The position numbers were made by a program, and so were the translations under genes. A DNA stretch of 28,790 nucleotides. It comes from an uncultured Brevundimonas sp. Lineage in GTDB: Bacteria > Pseudomonadota > Alphaproteobacteria > Caulobacterales > Caulobacteraceae. Location of the stretch: positions 1-28,790 of the forward strand of contig CAMLNT010000008.1 of NCBI GenBank assembly GCA_946481425.1, read 5' to 3'. Below, in pieces: positions 14,869 through 22,575 of this stretch. The notes under the pieces were generated by a model. That model was not told the origin of the DNA, did no database searches, and saw only the letters and a program-made list of their open reading frames with translations. Each line of letters opens with the position of its first letter. The first letter of the stretch is position 1.

Positions 14869-15633
14869 ATGGTGTTTCTGAGACCGCTGATCCGATATGC
14901 GGATTTCAGGGGGCGCGCGCGCCGCAGTGAATACTGGGGCTTCTGGCTGTTCCAGGCACTCACCAGTGGCTTCTGCGGCTTCATGGCCATCGCCTCGATC
15001 GGCAATCGCAACCAGATCGAGGCGGGCAACGGCTTTCTGACGTGGATGGGCGTGGCCGTCCTGCTCGTGCTGGCCTTTCTGATCCCGCATCAGGCAGTGA
15101 CCTTCCGGCGCCTGCATGACACCGACCGTTCGGCCTGGTGGTTGATGCTCCAGGCGCCGGGCGTGGCCGCTCTCTTCATGTTCACCAACGCCATCGCGGC
15201 CATAGGCGTGACCGGCGGCGCGCCGTCGCCTGAACAGGCCTCGGCGATCCTGGCGGCGGCCGGAGGAGGGCTGTTGCTGCTGGTTGTCGCCGGCCTCTGC
15301 AATCTGGCCCTGTTCGTGATCATGCTGCTGCCGGGTACGGCCGGCGAGAATCGCTTTGGCCCTGATCCTCGGGGGCCGGGTGGACGCAATTCATCGTCGG
15401 GCCCGGCCTATGGCGGCATCGCCGAAGACCGGCTGGATGAGCTGTTCGCCCAGGCCCGGCGCGACGGCGGGGAGCCGGCGCCCCAGGGCGAGGCCCGCTG
15501 GAAGCCTGATCTGGATTTCGGACCCATGAACGGACGTCCCGTGGAGCCAGCGCCCTCACCGGTGGCGCGGCAGGCGGCGACAGCCTGGCCCGAGGCGCCG
15601 TCGGGGCCGACGTTCGGCCGGCGCAACGCCTAG
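14869..15633 (+). CDS. DUF805 membrane protein
   Basis: A 254-residue inner-membrane protein of the DUF805 family, which has no assigned function. The family signs are YADFRGRARRSEYWGFWLF at the N-terminus, FRRLHDTDRSAWW after the second helix, and GENRFGPDPRG after the last. Four membrane helices are visible (about 22-45, 60-80, 95-118, 130-158). After residue 165 a cytoplasmic tail of about 90 residues, rich in Pro, Ala and Gly and with one acidic helix (EDRLDELFAQARRDGG), is longer than in typical DUF805 proteins of 110-150 residues. GGAGG lies 6 bases before the ATG. The stop is shared with the convergent ubiH-like gene as CTAG. Confidence 0.9.
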   Translation: MVFLRPLIRYADFRGRARRSEYWGFWLFQALTSGFCGFMAIASIGNRNQIEAGNGFLTWMGVAVLLVLAFLIPHQAVTFRRLHDTDRSAWWLMLQAPGVAALFMFTNAIAAIGVTGGAPSPEQASAILAAAGGGLLLLVVAGLCNLALFVIMLLPGTAGENRFGPDPRGPGGRNSSSGPAYGGIAEDRLDELFAQARRDGGEPAPQGEARWKPDLDFGPMNGRPVEPAPSPVARQAATAWPEAPSGPTFGRRNA

Positions 15634-16880
15634 AGCGCTTCGCCCTTCAGCAGGCGCGGCAGTTCGCCGACCGCGCCTCCGGCCTCCGCCATGAAGAAGC
15701 GCCGCGCGGCCGGAACCGCATTGACCGCAGCCATGCCCGCGTCGCGCACGGTGCGCACGAGTGGATTGTCGGTCGCGAACAGCCGGTCGAAGCCGTCGGT
15801 CATGGCGGCCAGGGCCAGGTTGTCGAACCGACGCCAGCGGACATAGCGCTCCAGCACCGGCGCCGATCCGATGTCCTCGCCCAGCCGCCGCGCCTCGACC
15901 AGGACCTCGGCCAGGGCCGCCGCATCCTTGAGGCCCAGGTTCAGCCCCTGACCGGCCAGCGGATGGATCGCGTGACCCGCGTCGCCGACGAGCGCCGCAC
16001 GCGGCCCTGCCAGCGTCTCGGCCAGCTGCAGTCCCAGCGGATAGACGAAGCGTGGCTCCAGCACCTCGACCTCGCCGAGGAACTCCCCGAACCGTCGCGA
16101 CAGATGGGCCGTGAACGCCTCCAGGCTCGCGCCCTTCAGGGCCTGGGCCCGGTCATGCGGCTCGGTCCAGACCAGCGACGCCCGCTGCTCCGTCAGCGGC
16201 AGGATCGCCAGCGCCCCGTCAGGCAGAAATACTTCATGCGCCACGCCTTTATGTGGCCGCTCGAGCTTCACGGTCGCCACAACGCCCGAGCGCGGGTAGC
16301 TCCAGCCGACCGTGTCGATCCCGGCGAACTCGCGCACTCGAGAGGCCCGACCTTCGGCGCCGACGACCAGCGGCGCCCGGACCCGCGCGCCATCCGACAA
16401 GGTCGCCGTCACCCCGAAGGCGTCGCCTTCGAGCGCACTGAGCCCGACGGGCATCCGCAGACCGACCGACGAGCGCTCCAGCGCCCGCGACAGCGCCAAG
16501 CGCGACTGACGGTTCTCGACCATCCAGCCCATCGGCTCACCCGACGACCGGTCCGCGATCTCGGCGGCGTCGAACCGCAGGAACACCCCATGCCCGGCCG
16601 AAGATGCCGCGCCCGGCCGCTTGCCGTCGGTAACGAGGATGCGCTCGATCCTCTGCGCCACCGGGGCGAGGTCGTCACCGGCGCCGAGCGCCTGCCACTG
16701 GCGAAAGCTCGACCAGGCGATGGCCGAGGCCCGCCCGTCGAAGCTGGGCTCCAGCTGGGTCGAAAACGGAACGGGATCGACCAGTATGACATCCAGCCCG
16801 CCGCTGGCGGCCGCGAGCGCAAAGGTCGCTCCCGCCAGCCCGGCCCCGGCCACGATCACATCGGCGTCGAAGGTGCTCAT
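15630..16880 (-). CDS. UbiH/UbiF/Coq6-family FAD-dependent hydroxylase
   Basis: A 416-residue flavoprotein monooxygenase that most likely hydroxylates the aromatic ring of a ubiquinone precursor. The dinucleotide fold GAGLAGA is at residues 12-18, the family's DG-type motif VVGAEGRASRVRE near 172-184, and the FAD-ribityl motif ALVGDAGHAIHPLAGQGLNLGLKDA at 296-320. Alphaproteobacteria often use UbiL, UbiM or UbiH-type members with differing ring positions, and the motifs do not show which carbon is attacked. It stands alone on the minus strand, between the DUF805 gene (shared CTAG stop) and a divergent periplasmic protein gene 90 bases away. Confidence 0.92.
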   Translation of the reverse strand: MSTFDADVIVAGAGLAGATFALAAASGGLDVILVDPVPFSTQLEPSFDGRASAIAWSSFRQWQALGAGDDLAPVAQRIERILVTDGKRPGAASSAGHGVFLRFDAAEIADRSSGEPMGWMVENRQSRLALSRALERSSVGLRMPVGLSALEGDAFGVTATLSDGARVRAPLVVGAEGRASRVREFAGIDTVGWSYPRSGVVATVKLERPHKGVAHEVFLPDGALAILPLTEQRASLVWTEPHDRAQALKGASLEAFTAHLSRRFGEFLGEVEVLEPRFVYPLGLQLAETLAGPRAALVGDAGHAIHPLAGQGLNLGLKDAAALAEVLVEARRLGEDIGSAPVLERYVRWRRFDNLALAAMTDGFDRLFATDNPLVRTVRDAGMAAVNAVPAARRFFMAEAGGAVGELPRLLKGEAL

Positions 16881-16970
16881 GGCCGCGTCCTAGACCATTT
16901 CAGGCGCCGCCGCACCGGCCCTTGCCTATCCAGGCAGCGCCCGCGATGAAGGGGCAGGAGGACTTCCCGT

Positions 16971-17438
16971 ATGCGTTACGCCGCCATCGTGACCGTCCTG
17001 GGCCTGCTCGCAGGCCCGGCCTTCGCACAGGAGCCCGTGCCGCGGGACTGGCGCAGGACGGATCTCTCCGAACGCACCTATGCCGCCACGGCCTTCGCCG
17101 CTGAGGTGGGCGGCGTGCACAGGGCGACCTTCGTCGCCATGGCGCCGGTGGACCGGACCATGGCGGACGGCCGGGTGTTCCGCGGCTTCGTCATGACCGC
17201 GGAGATCCGGTGTGCGGACAGGGAATGGAACATCGCCGGCACGACGCACTACGCCGCCGATTATTCGATCGTCGCTCAAGACGGCGCCATCGCGCCGGCG
17301 CCGCTGATCCGTCAGACGCCGCTGCATGCCGCCTTCACCGACGTCTGTGACGGCGGCCACACCGGGGCGGTCGGACTGACGACCGAGGATCCGGTCGCGG
17401 TCCTCCGCTGGCTGGCCGGCCTTTATCCCACCTCATGA
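16971..17438 (+). CDS. Periplasmic hypothetical protein with two cysteines
   Basis: A 155-residue secreted protein with a clear signal peptide (MRYAAIVTVLGLLAGPAFAQ) and a mature beta-rich part of about 135 residues. It has two cysteines, in EIRCADREWNIAG and FTDVCDGG, spaced like the disulfide of the adhesin-E-like periplasmic domains (a Cys-containing strand, then Cys near the C-terminus). That likeness is weak and I would not name it. A strong ribosome-binding site AGGAGG (16956-16961) is 9 bases before the ATG. It is followed by the PLP enzyme gene 41 bases on, in the same direction, and may share its transcript. No role is assigned. Confidence 0.75.
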   Translation: MRYAAIVTVLGLLAGPAFAQEPVPRDWRRTDLSERTYAATAFAAEVGGVHRATFVAMAPVDRTMADGRVFRGFVMTAEIRCADREWNIAGTTHYAADYSIVAQDGAIAPAPLIRQTPLHAAFTDVCDGGHTGAVGLTTEDPVAVLRWLAGLYPTS

Positions 17439-17479
17439 TCGGGTTCGCCTGACGGAGCCGATGCGTCTAGGGTGACGCC

Positions 17480-18478
17480 ATGCACCTCGCCCGCTTCCCT
17501 CGCGTCCGTCTCGCCCATCTGCCCACTGCGCTGGAACAGGCCCCGCGCCTGTCCGAGGCCCTGGGGCTTGAGCTCTGGATCAAGCGCGACGACTGCACCG
17601 GACTGGCCGGCGGCGGCAACAAGACCCGCAAGCTGGAGTTCCTCGTCGGCGCCGCGCTCGACGACGAGTGCGACACCCTGGTCACCCAGGGCGCCGTCCA
17701 GTCCAACCACGTGCGCCAGACGGCGGCCGCCGCCGCCGCCTGCGGTCTCGCCTGCGAGGTCATCCTGGAGGAGCGCACGGGGTCGAAGGCCGAGGACTAT
17801 GTCGGCAACGGCAATGTCCTGCTCGACAAGTTGTTCGGCGCGGCGATCCGCTTCGTGCCGGGCGGGACCGACATGACCGCCGAGCTGGAAAAGACCGCTG
17901 ACGACGTGCGCGAGCGGGGCGGGCGGCCCTATGTCATCCCCGGCGGCGGCTCCAATGCGATCGGGGCGCTCGGCTATGTCGACTGCGCGCGCGAGATCGT
18001 GGTCCAGGCCGATGAATATGATCTTGAGGTCGATCGGGTCATCACCGCCACGGGCAGCGCCGGCACCCACGCCGGCCTCGTCGCCGGCATGGCGGTCATG
18101 GGCGCCGACATCCCGGTCCTCGGAATCGGCGTGCGCGCGCCGCGCCCCAGGCAGGAAGAGATGGTCTTCAAGCTGGCGACCGAAACGGCCGTCATGCTGG
18201 GCCGGCCAGACGCCGTGTCGCGCGACATGGTCATGGCGGACTGCGACTATGTCGGCGAGGGCTACGGCCTGGTCGACGCCGCCGTGGTCGAAGCGCTGCG
18301 CCTCGCCGCCCGCACCGACGGCCTGATCCTGGATCCCGTCTATACCGGCAAGGCCATGAAAGGGCTGATCGCGCTCGCTCGCTCCGGCGTGCTGCAGGGC
18401 GAGACGGTCGTATTCGTCCACACTGGCGGGGCCCAGGGCCTGTTCGGCTACCAGTCCGAGATCGGCGACCTGTTTTGA
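17480..18478 (+). CDS. D-cysteine desulfhydrase / L-cysteate sulfo-lyase family PLP enzyme
   Basis: A 332-residue PLP enzyme of the tryptophan-synthase-beta fold, in the ACC deaminase/D-cysteine desulfhydrase group. Lys48 in GGGNKTRKLEFL is the probable PLP lysine; TQGAVQSNHVRQTAAAAA binds the substrate carboxylate and TGSAGTHAGL the cofactor phosphate. Members either release H2S, ammonia and pyruvate from D-cysteine (DcyD) or sulfite from L-cysteate (CuyA); the motifs alone do not separate these. The next gene, an Asp/Glu racemase starting inside this gene's stop codon, favours an amino-acid stereochemistry or detoxification role. The ATG is preceded by AGGGTGA at 4 bases. Confidence 0.88.
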   Translation: MHLARFPRVRLAHLPTALEQAPRLSEALGLELWIKRDDCTGLAGGGNKTRKLEFLVGAALDDECDTLVTQGAVQSNHVRQTAAAAAACGLACEVILEERTGSKAEDYVGNGNVLLDKLFGAAIRFVPGGTDMTAELEKTADDVRERGGRPYVIPGGGSNAIGALGYVDCAREIVVQADEYDLEVDRVITATGSAGTHAGLVAGMAVMGADIPVLGIGVRAPRPRQEEMVFKLATETAVMLGRPDAVSRDMVMADCDYVGEGYGLVDAAVVEALRLAARTDGLILDPVYTGKAMKGLIALARSGVLQGETVVFVHTGGAQGLFGYQSEIGDLF

Positions 18479-19137
18479 AGACCCTCGGAGTCCTCGGCGG
18501 CATGGGTCCGGCCGCCACGATCGATTTCCTGGCCAAGCTGCAGGACGCCACGCCCGCGACGCGGGACGAGGATCACATCCGCGTCGTCATGGACCTGAAC
18601 CCGCGCGTGCCCAACCGGCATCTGGAAACCGACGCCTCGGGCGAGGAGCTGGGCCGGATGGCCGTCGCCCTCAAGGCCGCGGGGGCGGAGGTCCTGGCCA
18701 TGCCGTGCAACACCGCCCATGTGAACCGCACGGCCATCGAACAGGCCTCGGGGCTCGAACTGATCGACATGCTGGACGCCGCCGTCACCGCCGCCCGCGA
18801 GGAGGGCGCGCGCGCCATCGGGGTGCTCTCGACGCCGCTGGCGCGGGGCCTCTATGCCGAACGCCTGCGCGCCGCCCGCCTGCCCATCGTCGCCCTGTCG
18901 CCGCTCGGCCAGGAGGCGCTCATGGAGGCCATCTTCCAGGTCAAGGCCGGCGACCTGTCCGACCAGGTCGAGGACGTCATGGCCGCCGCCGCCGACGAAC
19001 TGGTCCGCGCGGGGGCCCAGGCGATCATCGCGGGCTGTTCGGAAGTGCCGATCGTGCTCGACCCAGGTCGGGTCGCCGTGCCGCTGATCGATGCGACCGA
19101 AGCGCTGGCGGAGGCTTGCGTGGCGGCTTGCCGTTAG
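18475..19137 (+). CDS. Aspartate/glutamate racemase family protein
   Basis: A 220-residue PLP-independent racemase with the two catalytic cysteines of the family: Cys78 in MPCNTAH and Cys188 in AGCSEVP (GCTEIP is more common). The N-terminus KTLGVLGGMGPAAT is typical for the YgeA/RacD group, which interconverts L and D forms of aspartate, glutamate or broader amino acids through deprotonation by one thiol and reprotonation by the other. The start is a TTG at 18475 that overlaps the TGA of the PLP enzyme (TTGA), so its translation probably depends on the upstream gene. Together they could racemise and then break down an amino acid such as cysteine or cysteate. The stop lies in a TTAG shared with the convergent gene. 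Confidence 0.9.
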   Translation: MKTLGVLGGMGPAATIDFLAKLQDATPATRDEDHIRVVMDLNPRVPNRHLETDASGEELGRMAVALKAAGAEVLAMPCNTAHVNRTAIEQASGLELIDMLDAAVTAAREEGARAIGVLSTPLARGLYAERLRAARLPIVALSPLGQEALMEAIFQVKAGDLSDQVEDVMAAAADELVRAGAQAIIAGCSEVPIVLDPGRVAVPLIDATEALAEACVAACR

Positions 19138-19925
19138 CGCCGGGCCAGGCCCAGGCTCAGCGCCCAGCCCACCACCCACGAAAGGCCGAAGCCGATCACC
19201 GGCGTGGGAAAGCGTCCGCTCAGCGACGCAAGAGCGAAGCCGGACCACAACGCTGCGAGAATCAGCCCAAGACCGCGTCGGTCAGCCAGAAAGATTGCTC
19301 CGGGCACGGCGACCAAAGCCAGTAGCGTCACTCCGCCCATCGCCAAACCATCGTCCAAGGCGGAGGTCAGGACACCTTCAACATACGCGACAGGGGCCAG
19401 TATCTCTGGACGGGTCCAGGCCCAGAGGGCGCTGCCAGCCGCGGCGGCGGCCGCGGCCCACCATATTGGCCCGCGTCGGCACAGTAGAAGCGCCGCCACG
19501 GCCAATCCAAGAGCGGCCTGACCATCGGGCTGCAACGCGCATAGGGCCGCGGCGCCAAAGATTGTGATCGCGCCGGCGGGATCGTTGCGACGCCAGGCTG
19601 CCCAGACGATCAGGGGCAGACTCAGCGCCGCCGGTTGGATGAGAACCGGCCCAAGGCCGAACCACCGATGAACGCCGTCTACGCCCGGATGCAGAAAAGT
19701 TGCGGCCATGACGGCCAGCCCGCCAAGGCCAACCAGCAGTGGAAGCCTCTCGCTAGTGTCCTTGGCCGGACCGCTGGATGCCAAGACCAGCGACAGACCC
19801 AAAACGCCTGTCGCTGCCTGAATCACGAGATGGAAGGTCGCCGCCCCGGCGCCCATCATCGCGAACACACCGGCGACCACTGCGAACGCACCGATCGCGA
19901 CAGGCTCCCAGTTCCGGCGCGTCAC
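19134..19925 (-). CDS. Polytopic membrane protein with SEDS-like (FtsW/RodA-like) motifs
   Basis: A 263-residue protein with about eight hydrophobic helices and no assigned family. By eye it follows SEDS glycosyltransferases in order: [16 protein letters not shown] (83-98) like the RRWI-LG-QPSE segment, [10 protein letters not shown] (131-140) like [25 protein letters not shown] (181-198) like HTDFIFAVIGEELGLIGG, and [12 protein letters not shown] (239-250) like LPFISYGGSS. Glu183 stands where SEDS proteins have the catalytic Asp, and the protein is about 110 residues shorter than RodA. The GTG start overlaps the ruvB TGA as GTGA, so it is the fourth gene of the ruv operon. Its codon use looks less GC-biased than that of its neighbours. 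SEDS kinship is my inference; an unrelated membrane family is possible. Confidence 0.75.
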   Translation of the reverse strand: MTRRNWEPVAIGAFAVVAGVFAMMGAGAATFHLVIQAATGVLGLSLVLASSGPAKDTSERLPLLVGLGGLAVMAATFLHPGVDGVHRWFGLGPVLIQPAALSLPLIVWAAWRRNDPAGAITIFGAAALCALQPDGQAALGLAVAALLLCRRGPIWWAAAAAAAGSALWAWTRPEILAPVAYVEGVLTSALDDGLAMGGVTLLALVAVPGAIFLADRRGLGLILAALWSGFALASLSGRFPTPVIGFGLSWVVGWALSLGLARR

Positions 19926-20941
19926 TTCCCGAACAGCCCCGCCTGCCCCTGCGGTTTCGGGGCCGTCAGACCGAGGTGCTCGTAGGCCTTAGCGCAGGCG
20001 ACCCGCCCGCGCGGCGTGCGCTGGATGAAGCCCTGCTGCAGGAGATAGGGCTCGATCACGTCCTCGACGGCGTCGCGGGCCTCGGCGATGGCGGCGGCGA
20101 GGGTGTCCATGCCGACGGGGCCGCCGCCGTAGTTCTCGATGAGCGCCTTGAGGAAGTTGCGGTCCAGCCGGTCCAGCCCGGCCTCGTCGACCTCCAGCCT
20201 CGCCAGCGCCCGCGCCGCCACGATCCGGTCGATGGCGGTCGCGCCCTCGGCGTCGGCGAAATCGCGCACCCGCCGGAGCAGCCGCCCGGCCACGCGCGGC
20301 GTGCCCCGCGCCCGGCCCGCGATCTCGGCGGCGCCGTCGTTGGTCAGGTTCACGCCCATGCGTCGTGCCCCGTGCTGGAGCACCCCCAGAAGCTCTTCCG
20401 GGGAATAGAACTCCAGCCGGATCGGGATGCCGAACCGGTCCCTCAGCGGCGTCGCCAGCAGCCCCGCCCGCGTCGTCGCCCCGATCAGGGTGAAGGGCGC
20501 CAGGTCGATCCGCACCGACCGCGCCGACGGCCCCTCGCCGATGATGAGGTCCAGCACATGGTCCTCCATCGCCGGATAGAGCACCTCTTCGACCGCCGGG
20601 TTCAGCCGGTGAATCTCGTCGATGAACAGGACGTCGCGCGGCTCCAGATTGGTCAGGATCGCCGCCAGGTCGCCCGCCTTGGCCAGGATCGGCCCCGAGG
20701 TCGCCCGGTAGCCGACGCCCAGTTCGCGCGCCACGATCTGGGCAAGGGTCGTCTTGCCCAGCCCCGGCGGGCCGAACAGGAGCACATGGTCCATCGCCTC
20801 GCCCCGCGTGCGGGCGGCGTCGACGAACACCTTGAGGTTCGCCTTGGCCTGCGGCTGGCCGACGAACTCCGCCAGCGTCTGGGGTCGCAAGGCGCGGTCT
20901 GAGGCCTCCGGCGCATCTGGGGAAACGAGACGGTCGCTCAC
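19922..20941 (-). CDS. ruvB: Holliday junction branch-migration ATPase RuvB
   Basis: A 339-residue AAA+ helicase that drives Holliday junction migration as a ring pair on either side of RuvA. Walker [10 protein letters not shown] is at 57-65, Walker [11 protein letters not shown] near 104-113, sensor 1 [10 protein letters not shown] with the arginine-finger region LRDRFG, and a C-terminal winged helix ([21 protein letters not shown]) that binds DNA. Length and motif order match the family closely. The GTG start overlaps the ruvA TGA (GTGA, 20938-20941). Its own TGA overlaps the start of the SEDS-like gene in the same way. In other alphaproteobacteria ruvB is often followed by the tol-pal genes; here it is not. 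Confidence 0.98.
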   Translation of the reverse strand: MSDRLVSPDAPEASDRALRPQTLAEFVGQPQAKANLKVFVDAARTRGEAMDHVLLFGPPGLGKTTLAQIVARELGVGYRATSGPILAKAGDLAAILTNLEPRDVLFIDEIHRLNPAVEEVLYPAMEDHVLDLIIGEGPSARSVRIDLAPFTLIGATTRAGLLATPLRDRFGIPIRLEFYSPEELLGVLQHGARRMGVNLTNDGAAEIAGRARGTPRVAGRLLRRVRDFADAEGATAIDRIVAARALARLEVDEAGLDRLDRNFLKALIENYGGGPVGMDTLAAAIAEARDAVEDVIEPYLLQQGFIQRTPRGRVACAKAYEHLGLTAPKPQGQAGLFGK

Positions 20942-21552
20942 CGCCCCAGCTCCTGCAGCGCCGCCTTGATGACGGCCGAGACCTCGGCCTCATCGCCCAG
21001 TCGGGTGATCGCCTGATCGACCGCGCGGCGCGCATTGATCTCGGCCATGCCCAGGCCGAGCAGGGCCGACACCGCCTCGCCCGCCACCGACGGCGTCGCC
21101 GCCAGGACCGGCGCGGCCGGCAGGCCCGACGGCGTGAAGCTGACCTCGCCCAGCGTCTTCCCCTTCAACTCGACCACGATCCGCTGCGCCAGCTTGGGCC
21201 CCACGCCATTGGCTCGGGCCACCGCCGCCTTGTCCTCGCGCGCCACGGCGCTGGCGAGATCGCCGGGCGGCAACACATCCAGCACCGACAGCGCCGCCTT
21301 GGGCCCCACGCCTTGGATGGCGATCAGGGTGGTGAAGGCCTTGCGCTCGTCCTTGGTCAGAAAGCCGTACAGGCGCGGCCCGTTCTCCTGGCTCCATTGG
21401 GTCTCGACGAACAGGGTCAGCTCGTCGCCCAGCGCCGGCAGCCGGCCGAGCGTGCGTGATCCGCAATGGACCAGGTATCCGACTCCGCCAGCGTCGATCA
21501 GGCATTCGGCCTCGCCGGTCTCGGCGAGCATTCCCCTCAGTCGCCCGATCAC
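20938..21552 (-). CDS. ruvA: Holliday junction DNA-binding protein RuvA
   Basis: A 204-residue RuvA, the tetrameric clamp that holds the four-way junction and loads RuvB. Domain I is an OB fold ([30 protein letters not shown]). Domain II has the two helix-hairpin-helix motifs ([20 protein letters not shown] and [20 protein letters not shown]). After a flexible linker, domain III ([23 protein letters not shown]) contacts RuvB. The GTG start (21550-21552) overlaps the ruvC TGA as GTGA, and the stop overlaps the ruvB start likewise. The family call is certain from the repeated helix-hairpin-helix motifs and the operon position. Confidence 0.97.
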   Translation of the reverse strand: MIGRLRGMLAETGEAECLIDAGGVGYLVHCGSRTLGRLPALGDELTLFVETQWSQENGPRLYGFLTKDERKAFTTLIAIQGVGPKAALSVLDVLPPGDLASAVAREDKAAVARANGVGPKLAQRIVVELKGKTLGEVSFTPSGLPAAPVLAATPSVAGEAVSALLGLGMAEINARRAVDQAITRLGDEAEVSAVIKAALQELGR

Positions 21553-22049
21553 GCCGCCAGCCCCCGCATCCGGCGCAGCTGCGCGTGTGTTATGGCGACG
21601 GCCAGCGCATCGGCCGCATCGGCCGAGACCTCGCCCGCAGCAGGCAGGAGGCGGCGCACCATGAAGGCCACCTGGCCCTTGTCGGCGTGGCCGGCCCCGA
21701 CCACGGCCTTCTTGATCAGGTTCGGCGCGTACTCCGCGACAGTCAGCCCGCAGCCGGCTGGCCCCAGGATCACCGCCCCGCGCGCCTGTCCGAGCTTCAG
21801 GGTCGAGGCCGGATTGGCGTTGACGAAGACTTCCTCGATGGCCGCTTCGTCGCAGGCATGGGCCCGGCAGACTTCCGATACGGCCTCAAGCAGATGCAGC
21901 AGTCGGGCCGCGAACGGCGCCTTGTCATCCGGCGTGACCACGCCGTGCGCTATCCAGCTCAAGCGCGAACCCTCGACCGCCACGACCCCCCAGCCGGTGC
22001 GCCGCAGGCCCGGGTCCAGACCGAGGATTCGAGTCGATTGGTTCGCCAT
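21549..22049 (-). CDS. ruvC: Holliday junction resolvase RuvC
   Basis: A 166-residue RNase-H-fold endonuclease that resolves Holliday junctions by paired cuts. The four acidic metal ligands are visible: Asp12 in [14 protein letters not shown], Glu72 in [22 protein letters not shown], and Asp144 and Asp147 in SADAADALA. It is first in the ruvC-ruvA-ruvB set, each overlapping the next by GTGA. The ATG at 22049 gives the normal N-terminus. The 118-base gap to the divergent marR gene contains TTGTCC and CATGAA 17 bases apart on the minus strand as a weak promoter candidate, and a 12-base palindrome GTCGGCGCCGAC (22097-22108). Confidence 0.97.
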   Translation of the reverse strand: MANQSTRILGLDPGLRRTGWGVVAVEGSRLSWIAHGVVTPDDKAPFAARLLHLLEAVSEVCRAHACDEAAIEEVFVNANPASTLKLGQARGAVILGPAGCGLTVAEYAPNLIKKAVVGAGHADKGQVAFMVRRLLPAAGEVSADAADALAVAITHAQLRRMRGLAA

Positions 22050-22132
22050 TCGTTCCGTTCATGCCCCAAAGAAGGTTGATGGACAATGACCGGACCGTCG
22101 GCGCCGACCCGTCGCCAACCCTCCCACGGCCG

Positions 22133-22168
22133 TTGCATATGCAGCGACATCGATCTATGCATATGCAA
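22133..22168 (+). promoter_or_regulatory. marR operator-promoter: inverted repeat over -35, -10 and start codon
   Basis: TTGCATATGCA (22133-22143) and TGCATATGCAA (22158-22168) form a perfect 11-base inverted repeat with a 14-base spacer. Each arm also holds the 10-base palindrome TGCATATGCA, with centres 24 bases apart. TTGCAT (22133-22138) and TATGCA (22156-22161) lie 17 bases apart as -35 and -10. Predicted transcription would begin at about the A of the marR ATG (22168), which has no ribosome-binding site. The likely regulator is the MarR protein itself, blocking its own promoter. Structure is seen; binding is inference. Confidence 0.65.
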
Positions 22169-22575
22169 TGGACACGCGCGAACCCTGCCTGTGCGGCCGC
22201 CTGCGGCGCGCTTCCCGCACACTGACCCGGCTCTATGACGAGGCGCTGGAAAGCTCCGGCCTGACCGTGACCCAGTTCTCCATCCTGAGAACCCTGTCGC
22301 GCATGGACCAGCCGACGCTGGGCGAGCTGTCCGAAGAGACGGCGCACGAGAAGAGCGGCCTGTGGCGAACAGTCCAGCCGCTGATCCGGCAAGGCTTGAT
22401 CGAGACCACCGCAGACGGCCGCGTCCAGCGCCTGTCCCTGTCCGAACAGGGCATGATGGCGCTGGTGCGAGCCCTGCCGCTCTGGCGCGCCGCCCAGGAG
22501 CGGGTCGACCGCGTGCTCGGCCCGCGCAGCCGCGCGCTCGTGGATCTGCTCAGCGAGGTCGAAGCCCGTGTCTGA
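22168..22575 (+). CDS. MarR-family transcriptional regulator
   Basis: A 135-residue winged-helix regulator. The wHTH spans about residues 30-100 (TVTQFSILRTLSRM, TLGELSEETAHEKSGLWRTVQPLIRQGLIE, and the wing TTADGRVQRLSLSEQG), with dimerisation helices at both ends. The N-terminus CLCGRLRRASRTLTRLYDEAL carries a Cys-X-Cys pair (Cys7 and Cys9) that could sense metal or redox state. It probably represses itself and the MFS gene, which begins eight bases before its stop. The ATG at 22168 lies inside the right arm of the palindromic operator and lacks a ribosome-binding site, so the mRNA may be leaderless. The ligand is unknown; the transporter next door suggests an exported or imported small acid or toxic compound. 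Confidence 0.93.
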   Translation: MDTREPCLCGRLRRASRTLTRLYDEALESSGLTVTQFSILRTLSRMDQPTLGELSEETAHEKSGLWRTVQPLIRQGLIETTADGRVQRLSLSEQGMMALVRALPLWRAAQERVDRVLGPRSRALVDLLSEVEARV

